A stretch of DNA of 53,164 nucleotides from an uncultured Oscillospiraceae bacterium (GCA_944387205.1 CALXDZ010000055.1:1-53164); one strand, 5' to 3'; counted from the first letter of the stretch, positions 1 through 7,945 are shown. Numbers and translations are program-made. The notes: generated by a model not told the origin, from the sequence alone.

Positions 1-700
1 TCTCCTCGGTGTTTTTCAGCAGCGTGGCGATATGGCCCATCTCCGTGTCCATACCGATGCCGGTGACCAGGAAGGCAGCCCGGCCGTAGGTGACAAAGCT
101 GCCGGAAAAGACCATGTTCTTCCGGTCACCCAGAGGCACCTCGCCGGAGATGTCGTCCAGCTCCTTTTCCACCGGCAGACTCTCACCGGTGAGAGCGCTC
201 TCGGCCACCTTCAGGCTGGCGCAGTCCAGCAGCCGGCCGTCAGCGCAGACAAAGTCGCCGGCCTCCAGCTGCACCACGTCGCCCACGGTGACCTCGCTGC
301 CGGGGATCTCCACCACGGCGCCGTCCCGCAGCACCTTGGCAGTGGGAGCAGAGAGCTTTTTCAGGCTGTCCAGAGAGGCGGTGGCCTTCACCGTCTGGAC
401 CGTGCCCAAAATGGCATTCATGGTGATGACCGCCAGGATGACCACCATGCTCTCCACGTCGCCCAGGGCGGCGGAGACAATGGCGGCAATGATCAAAATG
501 ATGACCAGGAAATCCTTGAACTGCTCCAGGAAAATCGCAGGGATGCTCTTGCGCTTCCCAGCCTGGAGCTCATTGGGACCGTACTGCTCCTGACGGCGTC
601 GGGCCTCCTCACTGGTAAGGCCTGCGTCGGAGACCTTCATGTCCCGGAACAGCTCCACTCTCGTTTTTTGATAGACCGGCTTTTCGTTTGGCATATCCAT
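1..700 (-). CDS. Cation-translocating P-type ATPase, N-terminal part (gene runs off the window)
   Basis: This is the start of a P2-type ATPase that would pump a divalent cation across the cytoplasmic membrane. About 233 residues are visible. A cation-ATPase N-terminal domain covers residues 1-55, with the typical YGPNEL at 40-45. Two hydrophobic helices follow at about 63-80 and 83-100. The actuator domain carries the dephosphorylation motif TGES at 171-174. The phosphorylation and ATP-binding domains lie outside the window. I chose the ATG at 700 because AAAGGA lies just upstream; an in-frame ATG at 694 gives better spacing and is a fair alternative. The family is usually annotated as Ca2+-ATPase, but the yybP-ykoY riboswitch in its leader points to Mn2+ export, as in YoaB-type pumps. 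The family is clear; the ion is inferred from the leader. Confidence 0.9.
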   Translation of the reverse strand, partial: MDMPNEKPVYQKTRVELFRDMKVSDAGLTSEEARRRQEQYGPNELQAGKRKSIPAIFLEQFKDFLVIILIIAAIVSAALGDVESMVVILAVITMNAILGTVQTVKATASLDSLKKLSAPTAKVLRDGAVVEIPGSEVTVGDVVQLEAGDFVCADGRLLDCASLKVAESALTGESLPVEKELDDISGEVPLGDRKNMVFSGSFVTYGRAAFLVTGIGMDTEMGHIATLLKNTEE

Positions 701-722
701 CGTTCCTTTCTCGGTGGCACGC

Positions 723-777
723 AAAAAAGGCGAGCCCTTTTGCGTCAACACCCCAGCATTGATGCAAAAGTCTCGCC
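723..777 (-). terminator. Riboswitch-controlled intrinsic terminator
   Basis: On the minus strand the arms GGCGAGACTTTTGC and GCAAAAGGGCTCGCC form a long stem with one mismatch and one bulge. TTTTTT follows at 723-728. It overlaps the 3' part of the aptamer, so terminator and aptamer P1 exclude each other. It lies between the promoter at 865-893 and the ATPase start at 700. Confidence 0.8.
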
Positions 778-857
778 ATTTCAATCCGCAGCGGGGCCAA
801 AACCCGTATTGACGCCAACGGATACACAAGCAGTATGTGCCAGCTACTCCCTTTTCG
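723..857 (-). promoter_or_regulatory. yybP-ykoY (Mn2+) riboswitch with terminator switch
   Basis: Read on the minus strand, the leader of the P-type ATPase has the two hallmark segments of the yybP-ykoY aptamer. They are GGGAGTAGC near its 5' end (about 843-852) and GGCGAGACTTTT near its 3' end (about 766-777). The AAAAGG-type 5' strand can pair with the CTTTT 3' strand to close P1. The same GGCGAGACTTTTGC segment can instead pair with GCAAAAGGGCTCGCC further downstream, making a long hairpin followed by six T. The aptamer 3' strand is therefore also the terminator 5' strand. Established knowledge says Mn2+ stabilises this aptamer; here that would block the terminator and turn the pump on. 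The class call rests on consensus segments recognised by eye. Confidence 0.85.
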
Positions 858-864
858 TTTTGCT

Positions 865-893
865 ATCATATCCCGTTTTTCCCGCACTGTCAA
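865..893 (-). promoter_or_regulatory. Sigma-A promoter of the riboswitch/ATPase transcript
   Basis: On the minus strand there is a perfect -35 TTGACA (888-893), a 17-bp spacer and a -10 TATGAT (865-870). Transcription would start near 858, immediately before the aptamer. Confidence 0.85.
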
Positions 894-1020
894 GGAAAAT
901 TTTGTCGAGGAAACATTTTCCTTTCCATTTTACTAAAAAACCACTGAGAGGAAAAGAGAGAGGCGCATGTTTCCATGCGCCTTCCCTTCGATCTACAGCA
1001 ACGCGATTTCTCCCCCTGCT

Positions 1021-1863
1021 TTACAGCACTACACCGATCTCCAGCCGGCCGGAAACCGTGTCGATGCGAACACCGGTGCCGTTGCCGTCAGAGGCAAAGT
1101 CCTGGGAAACCGCCGGCGGCTTGATGTCACACTGCAGCCCGCGCTTGACCAGCGCGGTGGCCGCATTGCCGCAGGAGATGTTGGTCAGCTCACACAGGGC
1201 GGACTGCACCAGCTCGTCCACCTCCGTCAGCTCCATGCCTGTCATGGTCTCAAGCAGGCGGAGAGCAAGCTCCTTGGAAAAGCCAAAGACCGCCTCCCCC
1301 TTCACATCACCTACCAGTTGGATTTTCACAAAGACATCCTCCTGGGGCGCATAGGGGCTTTCCGTCTGAAGCCGGGCACTTCCCTGGTCAAGGCCCGCCA
1401 TGGTCTCCATCACATCCAGGGCACTGTGGGCAAACAGGTCCGCATACTGCTCAAACTGCTTCTCCTCACCAGTCATCTTTTCACCGGAGATGATCTTCTG
1501 ATCGGTGTCCACCACATGGTAGATGAGCCAGGTAGTCACCGTACCGGCCAGATCCTTCATGGTTTTCTGATCAAACCCATTTCCCGTCAGGCGCTTTTCA
1601 TAATCGAGCACCGTCTGGGTGAACTGCCTGTGCTCCTCCTTGTGAGCCGCCATGCCGTCGTAGTGGATGGAAGCTTGGTAGGCCTCCTCATCCCGGAAGT
1701 GGTACACCACATAGTCCTTCAAAAATCCCAAAGCCTTTTGATATTCCTCTACACCGGCTCCTGCTTTTACAGCATTCACCAAATCTTCCGTCATGCGGAA
1801 CAATTCCATGTGCTGCTGGTCAATGCGCTCCACACCCAGCCGGTAGCTGTCTTTCCACATCAT
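1021..1863 (-). CDS. Bacteriohemerythrin fused to a CheX-like domain
   Basis: The protein has 280 residues and two domains. Residues 1-130 are a bacteriohemerythrin four-helix bundle with a full set of likely diiron ligands: His18 (DQQHMELF), His55 and Glu59 (YHFRDEE), His74 and His78 (AAHKEEH), His116 and Asp121 (YHVVDTD). Such domains bind O2 or sense it in anaerobes. Residues 170-280 resemble the CheX family of CheY-P phosphatases, with Glu225 and Asn228 in ELTNISCGN matching the family's E-xx-N signature. The plausible role is coupling O2 or redox state to a response regulator or diguanylate pathway, but no chemotaxis gene is adjacent. The gene is monocistronic; the nearest purine-rich block, AGAGGG, lies about 12 bp before the start. 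The hemerythrin part is very sure, the CheX part fairly sure. Confidence 0.85.
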   Translation of the reverse strand: MMWKDSYRLGVERIDQQHMELFRMTEDLVNAVKAGAGVEEYQKALGFLKDYVVYHFRDEEAYQASIHYDGMAAHKEEHRQFTQTVLDYEKRLTGNGFDQKTMKDLAGTVTTWLIYHVVDTDQKIISGEKMTGEEKQFEQYADLFAHSALDVMETMAGLDQGSARLQTESPYAPQEDVFVKIQLVGDVKGEAVFGFSKELALRLLETMTGMELTEVDELVQSALCELTNISCGNAATALVKRGLQCDIKPPAVSQDFASDGNGTGVRIDTVSGRLEIGVVL

Positions 1864-2033
1864 ATGTTGTCAATCCCTCTTTTGCAGCAAAATTTGTATC
1901 ATTTTACCACGTTAAGTTTCACAAAGCAAGAAACGGTTCATTTTTAGCAAAAATTTGTATCCATCGTTCTGTATTCCTTTCCTGCTTCGGATTCCTTTCT
2001 GTTTTGCGCATACATATCCAAAAAGGGTTAAGA

Positions 2034-2072
2034 CAAAAATAAACCGCTGGAATCTTACGATTCCAGCGGTTT
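2034..2072 (-). terminator. Intrinsic terminator of the tRNA-fMet/tRNA-Leu unit
   Basis: A 13-bp stem (AACCGCTGGAATC with its complement around GTAA) lies just after the tRNA-fMet 3' end. It is followed on the minus strand by TTTATTTTT. Confidence 0.85.
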
Positions 2073-2074
2073 TC

Positions 2075-2150
<76 letters not shown>

Positions 2151-2166
2151 ATATACAGGACCGAAA

Positions 2167-2253
2167 TGGTGCCGGTGACCGGGTTCGAACCGGTACGGTA
2201 TCGCTACCGGGGGATTTTAAGTCCCCTGCGTCTGCCAATTCCGCCACACCGGC
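2167..2253 (-). tRNA. tRNA-Leu (TAA)
   Basis: A class II tRNA of 87 nt with a long variable arm. The anticodon loop is CTTAAAA, giving anticodon TAA. The acceptor stem is GCCGGTG/CACCGGC and CCA is encoded. It is the first gene of a two-tRNA transcript with tRNA-fMet. Confidence 0.95.
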
Positions 2254-2270
2254 AGATATCGGCAACACAT

Positions 2271-2300
2271 AGATTACCATACTTACCTTCTATTTGTCAA
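2271..2300 (-). promoter_or_regulatory. Promoter of tRNA-Leu/tRNA-fMet
   Basis: On the minus strand: -35 TTGACA (2295-2300), 18-bp spacer, -10 TAATCT (2271-2276), about 18 bp before the tRNA-Leu 5' end. Confidence 0.65.
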
Positions 2301-2434
2301 CCCTTTACCAAAACTTTTTTTGATTTTTTCTTTTTTATGGGTGCCCTGTTTCGTGCAACTTTTCGCGTCTGCGCGCATATACTGGTTAGTCCTCCCCCAA
2401 ATACGGGGGAGTGAAAACGAAAGGAGGCGCAGCC

Positions 2435-2512
2435 ATGAAGTACGATACACTTTATCAGCAGGACGTGGATGATCTGATCTATCAGGAGGAATGGCAGGTC
2501 AGTCAGCGATGA
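2435..2512 (+). CDS. Small ORF (25 residues) with a very strong ribosome binding site
   Basis: An ATG stands 7 bp after a perfect AAGGAGG and opens a 25-codon frame ending in TGA. The peptide is acidic and rich in Tyr, Gln and Asp (it begins MKYDTLYQQDVDD). A small GC-rich hairpin (CTCCCCC/GGGGGAG) precedes the ribosome binding site and an intrinsic terminator follows 13 bp after the stop, so this looks like a self-contained small transcript. A possible -10 TATACT lies near 2380, but no good -35 is seen. I do not recognise the peptide. It could be a genuine small protein or an accidental frame in a small RNA. Confidence 0.5.
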   Translation: MKYDTLYQQDVDDLIYQEEWQVSQR

Positions 2513-2524
2513 GGGATGGGTAAG

Positions 2525-2557
2525 GATGCTGCACGGGGAAACCCGGCAGCATCTTTT
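2525..2557 (+). terminator. Intrinsic terminator after the small ORF
   Basis: Stem GATGCTGC/GCAGCATC around a G/C-rich loop, followed by TTTT on the plus strand. mnmA ends convergently a few bases further on. Confidence 0.65.
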
Positions 2558-2562
2558 GCTGT

Positions 2563-3609
2563 TCAGGGGCCTACGATGGTCCCGCCGCCAGCCACCATCT
2601 CCCCGTCGTAAAGCACCACCGCCTGACCCGCCGTGATGGCCCGCTGAGGCGCATCGAAGCGCACCCGGATGCGTCCGCCCTCCAGGGGCTCCACTGTGGC
2701 CTCCGCCTCCCGCTGGCTGTATCGGGTCTTGGCTGTGAAGCGCATGGGGCCCTCCAGAGCCGGGATGGAGATCCAGTTCACATCCTCCGCTGTCAGCGTA
2801 GAGGAAAAGAGGTCCCTGTCGTCCCCCAAGATCACCTGGTTGGTCTCCGCGTCCTTCTCCAGCACATACAGCGGCCGGTCCGCGCTGACGCCCAGACCCT
2901 TACGCTGGCCGGTGGTATAGCATACCAGTCCCCGGTGGCAGCCCAGCACACGGCCGGAGCGGTCCACAAAATCCCCCGGCTCCAGCTTGACGCCGCCGTA
3001 CTCCTGGAGGAAGCGCACATAGTCTCCGTCGGGGATGAAGCAGATGTCCTGGCTGTCGGGCCGGTTGGCGCTGATAAGGCCCCGCTCTGCCGCCAGGGAC
3101 CGGACAGCAGCCTTCTCATAGGTCCCAATGGGCAGCAGCAAATGGGCCAGCTGATGCTGGGTCAGCTGGTAGAGTACATAGCTTTGGTCCTTCCGCCGGT
3201 CCCGGCCCCGCAGCAGCAGATACCGCCCGGTCTCCTCATCCCGCCCCAGGCGGGCATAGTGGCCGGTGGCCAGGTAGTCCGCCCCCCGAGCAAGGGCATA
3301 ATCCAGCAAGGCCCCGAACTTCACCCTCCGGTTGCACACCAGACAGGGATTGGGGGTCCGGCCCCGGCAGTACTCTCCCACGAAGGGATCCATGACCTGA
3401 TGCCGGAAGAGCTCCTGGCAGTCCAGCACCTCATGGGGCACGCCCAGGGCCTGGGCCGCCCGGCGGGCGTCGTCAATGTCCCCCTCGGCGCCGGGCCGCA
3501 GCCGCAGCGTCACGCCGGTAACGTCATACCCCAGCTTCTGCAGCAGCAGCGCAGCGCCGGCGCTGTCCACGCCGCCGCTCATAGCCACATATACACGGGA
3601 ATGCTCCAT
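2563..3609 (-). CDS. mnmA: tRNA-specific 2-thiouridylase MnmA
   Basis: A 348-residue MnmA, of usual length. It makes 2-thiouridine at the wobble position of tRNA Lys, Glu and Gln, using ATP and sulfur relayed from a cysteine desulfurase. The ATP pyrophosphatase loop SGGVDS is at residues 11-16. The nucleophile cysteine lies in NPCLVCNRRVKF and the persulfide cysteine in SQDICFIPDGDY. The frame is open further upstream, but those residues are unrelated. The ATG at 3609 follows AAAGGAGG at correct spacing and begins MEHSRVYVAMSGG. A bidirectional terminator separates it from the upstream kinase gene, so it probably has its own promoter. Confidence 0.95.
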   Translation of the reverse strand: MEHSRVYVAMSGGVDSAGAALLLQKLGYDVTGVTLRLRPGAEGDIDDARRAAQALGVPHEVLDCQELFRHQVMDPFVGEYCRGRTPNPCLVCNRRVKFGALLDYALARGADYLATGHYARLGRDEETGRYLLLRGRDRRKDQSYVLYQLTQHQLAHLLLPIGTYEKAAVRSLAAERGLISANRPDSQDICFIPDGDYVRFLQEYGGVKLEPGDFVDRSGRVLGCHRGLVCYTTGQRKGLGVSADRPLYVLEKDAETNQVILGDDRDLFSSTLTAEDVNWISIPALEGPMRFTAKTRYSQREAEATVEPLEGGRIRVRFDAPQRAITAGQAVVLYDGEMVAGGGTIVGP

Positions 3610-3633
3610 GGCTCCCGCCTCCTTTCTCACCGC

Positions 3634-3662
3634 AAAAAGTCCGCCGTCACGGCGGACTTTTT
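3634..3662 (-). terminator. Intrinsic terminator after the kinase gene
   Basis: Perfect stem AAGTCCGCC/GGCGGACTT around GTCA with T or A runs on both sides, so it can work in both directions. It lies 8 bp after the kinase stop codon and ahead of mnmA. Confidence 0.85.
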
Positions 3663-3670
3663 CCCATCGT

Positions 3671-4498
3671 TTAATCGGTCCTGCGCTGGAGGAACGCCTC
3701 CATGGGCAGCGCATCGGACAGCTCCAGCAGCACCCGGTCAAAGCCGCCGGCATAGTCAAAGGGCAGGTCTGAGATGACCAGGTGGTCGCTGCGCCGATCC
3801 GGCAGGGACAGCGTCATCTGGGTGCCCTTTCCCGGTGTGGACACAGCCATCATTTGGCCCCCGTGTGCCCGGGCGATGCCCTGGCAGATGGGAAGTCCCA
3901 GTCCTAATCCGTGGGGCGCCGGGTCCCGCCGCTCGGTGTGCAGGCATCGATCAAAGAGAGTAGGCAGCAGCTCCTCTGAAATGCCGCAGCCCGTGTCTGT
4001 CACTGTCAAAAGAATCCGCTCTCCCACTTTCTGCAGCCCCACCCGCACGGATCCGCCGGCAGGTGTGAACTTGAAGGCGTTGGACAGAAGATTGAGCAGC
4101 AAGCGCTCGATCCCCTCAGGATGCACCGCCACCAGATGGCCTTCAGACAGCTGGCTTTCAAACTCCAGGTGCAGCCCCCGCAGCTCTGCCATGGCCTCCG
4201 CCTTGCGGCACACATCTCCCACCAGCACCGTCAGATCCCGGTCCACCAGGTCCAGGGGCTTGTCGTCCAGCAGGTAGGGCGCGTCGGAAAAGTTGTTCAC
4301 CAGCCGCAGCAAGCGGTAGTAGCTCTGATAAAGCAGCGCGGCGTTCCGGTCCATCTCCCGGTTGAAATCCCTGGCCTCCGGCGGAACGATCCGGGAAACG
4401 GCAAATTCGATATTGCTCAGCGCGCCCCGCAGCTGGGCGGCAGCGTTGGGAAACAGCTCCAGCAATAGCCGCAGCCGCTCCTGGTCCTTTTCGTCCAT
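3671..4498 (-). CDS. Histidine-kinase-like ATPase lacking the phospho-acceptor His
   Basis: A 275-residue soluble protein. The C-terminal HATPase_c domain is intact: N box NLLSNAFKF (from about 136), G1 box DTGCGIS (168-174) and G2 box GLGLGL (197-202). The helical region that should be the dimerisation/phosphotransfer domain reads NAAAQLRGALSNIEFAV (18-34). Where H-E/L-R-x-P is expected there is Gln, and I see no alternative His in this helix. No membrane segment, PAS domain or partner response regulator is present. It may be a pseudo-kinase, an ATP-dependent regulator or a stand-alone anti-sigma-like protein. The start at 4498 has AAAGGAG at good spacing; the longer open frame has none. Confidence 0.75.
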   Translation of the reverse strand: MDEKDQERLRLLLELFPNAAAQLRGALSNIEFAVSRIVPPEARDFNREMDRNAALLYQSYYRLLRLVNNFSDAPYLLDDKPLDLVDRDLTVLVGDVCRKAEAMAELRGLHLEFESQLSEGHLVAVHPEGIERLLLNLLSNAFKFTPAGGSVRVGLQKVGERILLTVTDTGCGISEELLPTLFDRCLHTERRDPAPHGLGLGLPICQGIARAHGGQMMAVSTPGKGTQMTLSLPDRRSDHLVISDLPFDYAGGFDRVLLELSDALPMEAFLQRRTD

Positions 4499-4765
4499 GG
4501 TAAGCTCCTTTGGTATGACTTTGCGGATAGGATTTGTCCCCGCTGACCGTTTCACCCATGGAAAAGCCTGTCAGCCCAGGAAGATCCCTGAAAAATCCGC
4601 TCTTACATTGGTCTCAGCATACCAAAATTCGACAAAAAACACAAGAATAAAATCAAATTCGACTATTTTTGACTTTTTCCTGCCGCTCACAGTCCCTCTC
4701 CGCTTCACCCAGCGTAATTTATGCAACATTGTGGAAAAACAATAATTTTCCTTTCGTAAATTCAT

Positions 4766-4815
4766 GCGTAATTTTTACGCAAAATGCGAGACAAACAGAA
4801 AAAGTATGGTATAAT
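4766..4815 (+). promoter_or_regulatory. gap promoter with palindromic operator candidate
   Basis: An extended -10 (TGG-TATAAT, hexamer 4810-4815) lies 53 bp before the gap start; no good -35 is seen 17 bp upstream. A perfect 15-bp palindrome GCGTAATTTTTACGC is at 4766-4780, about 29 bp upstream of the -10, a position that suits an activator or repressor. The rest of 4499-4868 is AT-rich and holds no gene I can support. Confidence 0.6.
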
Positions 4816-4868
4816 GAAAATAACGAAGGCGGATGGCGCCGCCAAAAAATGAAAAGGGGACGATAATA

Positions 4869-5885
4869 ATGGCGATTGCAGTCGGAATCAACGGCTTTGG
4901 CCGGATCGGCCGCGTGATCATGCGCATTCTGGCCAACCGGGAGGACTTCGAGGTCTGCGGGATCAACCTGCGCAAGGCGGACCTGGACTACATGGAGTAC
5001 ATGCTCAAATACGACACCGTGTTTCACGGCTTTCCCGGCACGGTGGAGCATGACGAGGAGCATCTGATCGTCAACGGGCACAAGATTCGTGTGTTCAGCG
5101 AGACCGATGCCGCCCAGATCCCTTGGAGCGAGTGCGGCGCCGAATACATCATTGAGTCCACCGGTGCCTTCAACACCCAGGAAAAGGGTGCGGCACACTT
5201 CGTGGGCGGGGCCAAGAAGGTCATCATCACCGCTCCCGCCAAGGACGACATCACCCCCACCTTCGTCATGGGCGTTAACCATGAGACCTACACCTCCGAT
5301 ATGAACGTGGTGTCCAACGCCTCCTGCACCACCAACTGCCTGGCCCCTCTGGCCAAGGTCATCCAGGATGCCTTCGGCATCGAGCAGGCCCTCATGTCCA
5401 CCATCCACGCCTCCACCGCCAAGCAGAAGGCGGTGGCCTCCCGGGCGGGCCGGGACTGGCGCACAGGCCGCAGCGTCATGGGCAATATCATCCCCTCCTC
5501 TACCGGCGCGGCCAAGGCCGTGGGCATCGTGATCCCGGAGCTTAAGGGCAAGATGACCGGTATGTCCTTCCGGGTGCCCACCAACGACGCCTCTGTGGTG
5601 GACCTCACCGCCCGGCTGAAGGTGTCCACCACCTATGAGGAGATCTGCGCCGCCATCCGTGCCGCCGCCGACGGCCCCATGAAGGGCATCCTCAGCTACA
5701 CCCGGGACCAGATCGTCTCCTCCGATATCATCGGCAATCCCCACACCAGCATTTTTGACGAGACCGCCGGCATCATGCTGGACGACAACTTCGTCAAGCT
5801 CATCTCCTGGTATGACAATGAGTGGGGCTACTCCAACAAGGTGCTGGACCTGATCCAGCACATGTACCAGGTGGACCATCCATAA
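4869..5885 (+). CDS. gap: Type I glyceraldehyde-3-phosphate dehydrogenase
   Basis: A 338-residue glycolytic GAPDH. It converts glyceraldehyde 3-phosphate, NAD and phosphate to 1,3-bisphosphoglycerate. The Rossmann start INGFGRIGR is at residues 7-15, the catalytic Cys153 in [12 protein letters not shown], and the C-terminal [15 protein letters not shown] is intact. The ATG at 4869 follows AAGGGGA at 8-9 bp; an earlier in-frame ATG at 4833 adds 12 unrelated residues and lacks a ribosome binding site. The gene stands alone between its own promoter and a terminator, not in a gap-pgk-tpi operon. Confidence 0.97.
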   Translation: MAIAVGINGFGRIGRVIMRILANREDFEVCGINLRKADLDYMEYMLKYDTVFHGFPGTVEHDEEHLIVNGHKIRVFSETDAAQIPWSECGAEYIIESTGAFNTQEKGAAHFVGGAKKVIITAPAKDDITPTFVMGVNHETYTSDMNVVSNASCTTNCLAPLAKVIQDAFGIEQALMSTIHASTAKQKAVASRAGRDWRTGRSVMGNIIPSSTGAAKAVGIVIPELKGKMTGMSFRVPTNDASVVDLTARLKVSTTYEEICAAIRAAADGPMKGILSYTRDQIVSSDIIGNPHTSIFDETAGIMLDDNFVKLISWYDNEWGYSNKVLDLIQHMYQVDHP

Positions 5886-5908
5886 CGCTATCTTCTATTC
5901 CCCCTCCG

Positions 5909-5950
5909 CATTCGGGAGCAGGCACACCGCCTGCTCCCGATGCCATTTTT
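5909..5950 (+). terminator. Intrinsic terminator of gap
   Basis: Strong stem TCGGGAGCAGG/CCTGCTCCCGA, then a short spacer and TTTTT, 24 bp after the gap stop. A second long inverted repeat (GGGGGAGGAAGC/GCTTCCTCCCCC, 5963-6000) follows before the convergent DUF3795 gene. Confidence 0.85.
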
Positions 5951-6035
5951 CAGGGAACATGCAGGGGGAGGAAGCACCGGTGACCGCGCTTCCTCCCCCT
6001 GTCTTTCTCTTCGGGGTTTTCCTATGGTGTGGGCC

Positions 6036-6932
6036 TCACGCCCAGGGGCCCTGCCCCCAGGCGGAAGTGCGATTGCGGGGCAGGCTCTGGAAGAACCTGC
6101 CGCTGCGCCACAGCAGTACCAGCTCGGCAATGGCACAGCCCAGCAAAACCAAGGCGCAGATCATGGCCCCCAGCAGCAGCATCATGGCCAGGGCCGGGGC
6201 ATAAATGGCCCCCAGGGCCAGCACCAGCATCACCACCAAAGCGCCCATGGCCCCCAGGAGACACCGGCGCAGCTTCCGCCACTGACGGCCCAGGCTCCAC
6301 TCCCCCACGGCGTCCAGCTCCCGGGCCAGGCCCTCGCAGAAGTAGTAGGGCACCAGGGCCTCCAGCACCGCCATGGGCACCAGCATCATCAGATACAGGT
6401 AGGGACTCTCCTCCACCGGCAAAACCACTTCCATCAAAAGGGTCACCGCCGACAGCACCACCCCTGCCACCTGCAGCCACCACACCAACCGCAGATGCCG
6501 GGACACCACCGAAAGCTTCCAGAATACATACAGCATAGCCACGCTGATGCCCAGCGTGATCCAGCTGGTCAGCTCCGCCGCTCTCTCCCCCAGGTTCTGT
6601 CCCAGGGATACCACTGTAGAGGCGATGAGCATCCAAAAGAGCACCGGCAGCCACTGGCCCAGGAGCTCTGTTTTGAAGGAGCTGCCGTGCTCCTCAGGCG
6701 GCGTCTCAGGCCCCGGCTGCCAGCTCTCCCTCTGCTCCCGCATTCGTTCCGCCAGGGCGCAGTCTCCCCGGTCCCGGCACTGAGCACAGCTCTCCAGTCC
6801 CTTGACGGAGCAGCAGCGGGCCACCCGGCAAGGGCCGTAAAAGGGATTCCCCTGGGTCTCCCGACAACCGCCGCAGCCGTGGGTATTCCGGTAGGTACAA
6901 AAGGTACAGTCCTGTCCGCAAAAGCCTGTCAT
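6036..6932 (-). CDS. DUF3795-type Cys-rich domain fused to a polytopic membrane domain
   Basis: A 298-residue protein. Residues 1-60 are Cys-rich (CGQDCTFC, CGGC, CRVARCC, CAQC) like DUF3795 proteins and probably bind metal. From about residue 93 to 272 there are roughly six hydrophobic segments, with a charged loop near 200-222. The function of DUF3795 is unknown and I do not recognise the membrane part. The start at 6932 follows AAAGGAG; the open frame extends 20 residues upstream without a binding site. It lies downstream of the HAD gene on the same strand (69-bp gap), so co-transcription is likely. Confidence 0.6.
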   Translation of the reverse strand: MTGFCGQDCTFCTYRNTHGCGGCRETQGNPFYGPCRVARCCSVKGLESCAQCRDRGDCALAERMREQRESWQPGPETPPEEHGSSFKTELLGQWLPVLFWMLIASTVVSLGQNLGERAAELTSWITLGISVAMLYVFWKLSVVSRHLRLVWWLQVAGVVLSAVTLLMEVVLPVEESPYLYLMMLVPMAVLEALVPYYFCEGLARELDAVGEWSLGRQWRKLRRCLLGAMGALVVMLVLALGAIYAPALAMMLLLGAMICALVLLGCAIAELVLLWRSGRFFQSLPRNRTSAWGQGPWA

Positions 6933-7001
6933 GTGGCACTCCTTTCTCTCCACCTCTTCCAGGGAGGCGGTCTCTCTTTTCAGGAGGGACACCCTTCCCC
7001 C

Positions 7002-7883
7002 TCAGAACAGTCCCACCTGATTGGGCAGCAGGTCTCCGCCGATACTGCGCAGCTGGCGGCCGTTCTCCTCGCTCAGGGCGTCGCAGATGGCCATTTTGGT
7101 AATGATGTGCTTCACAGTCTGGTCCAGGCCGGTGCCCTCGCTGTAATCGGCGGGAAACATGAAGTCCACCCGTCCTTTGGACAGCAAGTCCTCCACCCCG
7201 GGGCGGTTGGCCTCCTGGTAGACGGCGATGGCCTGGCCGCCGTAGGCCCGCATCATCTTCATGCAGGGCACGTCGCTCAAGCCGTCGCCCATGTAGATCA
7301 TGCTGGTAAAGGGCACCCGCTTGCTGTCGTCGGGCATGGAGTCGTTGAGGGTCTTGTCGTCGGACACATCCAGCACGCCCTTGTTGATGCGATAGACGAA
7401 CTGGGTCTTGGCGGTGAAGTTTACCGCCAGCTTGGGCCACACCGGCCGACCGGTCTCGTCGTAATAGAACTCGCTGGCATAGATCTCCTTGAAGGCGCCG
7501 CTGATGGAGGAGCCCTCGATGATCTCCCGCAGGCCGGAGGAGATGACATAGTGCTCCACCTGGACCCCCTGGGTCAGGCCGAAGGCGTTGATGCGCCGGA
7601 ACCAGTCCTCCACGCCGGGATAGAGCACAATGCTCCGTCCCTTCTCCACCAGGTCCTGCCGGGTGAAGGGCAGATCCCGCCGCCGGGCCTCCCGCAGCAT
7701 GGTGTACATATAGGCCAAGATGCCGTCCATCCGCTGCTCCCGGCCGAAGTTGTTGGCCTCCTGCCAGAACTCCGCCGGAGTCATACCCAGGCTGGGGATG
7801 AAGGCGTAGTCCTGCATATCCGTGGTGCACAGTGTCTTGTCAAAATCATAGAGAATGGCCACAATAGGCGTCTTGCCCTCCAT
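7002..7883 (-). CDS. HAD-family phosphatase
   Basis: A 293-residue haloacid dehalogenase-superfamily hydrolase. The nucleophile motif is LYDFDKTLC with Asp13 and Asp15. Motif II is probably the serine in HYVISSGL, and the late acidic motif is MGDGLSDVPCM. The insert between motifs I and II is large (about 120 residues), as in cytosolic HADs with an alpha-helical cap. The substrate is unknown. The start at 7883 follows GGAGGGGG. A terminator separates it from divIVA upstream. Confidence 0.85.
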   Translation of the reverse strand: MEGKTPIVAILYDFDKTLCTTDMQDYAFIPSLGMTPAEFWQEANNFGREQRMDGILAYMYTMLREARRRDLPFTRQDLVEKGRSIVLYPGVEDWFRRINAFGLTQGVQVEHYVISSGLREIIEGSSISGAFKEIYASEFYYDETGRPVWPKLAVNFTAKTQFVYRINKGVLDVSDDKTLNDSMPDDSKRVPFTSMIYMGDGLSDVPCMKMMRAYGGQAIAVYQEANRPGVEDLLSKGRVDFMFPADYSEGTGLDQTVKHIITKMAICDALSEENGRQLRSIGGDLLPNQVGLF

Positions 7884-7914
7884 GGGCACCCCCTCCTCTC
7901 TCTGTATGAGCGGC

Positions 7915-7944
7915 AAAAAAGGGCGGCTTGTCAGCCGCCCTTTT
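7915..7944 (-). terminator. Intrinsic terminator after divIVA
   Basis: Stem GGGCGGCT/AGCCGCCC around a 4-nt loop with TTTTTT on the minus strand, directly after the divIVA stop. It would end the long division-gene transcript. Confidence 0.85.
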
Positions 7945-7945
7945 C

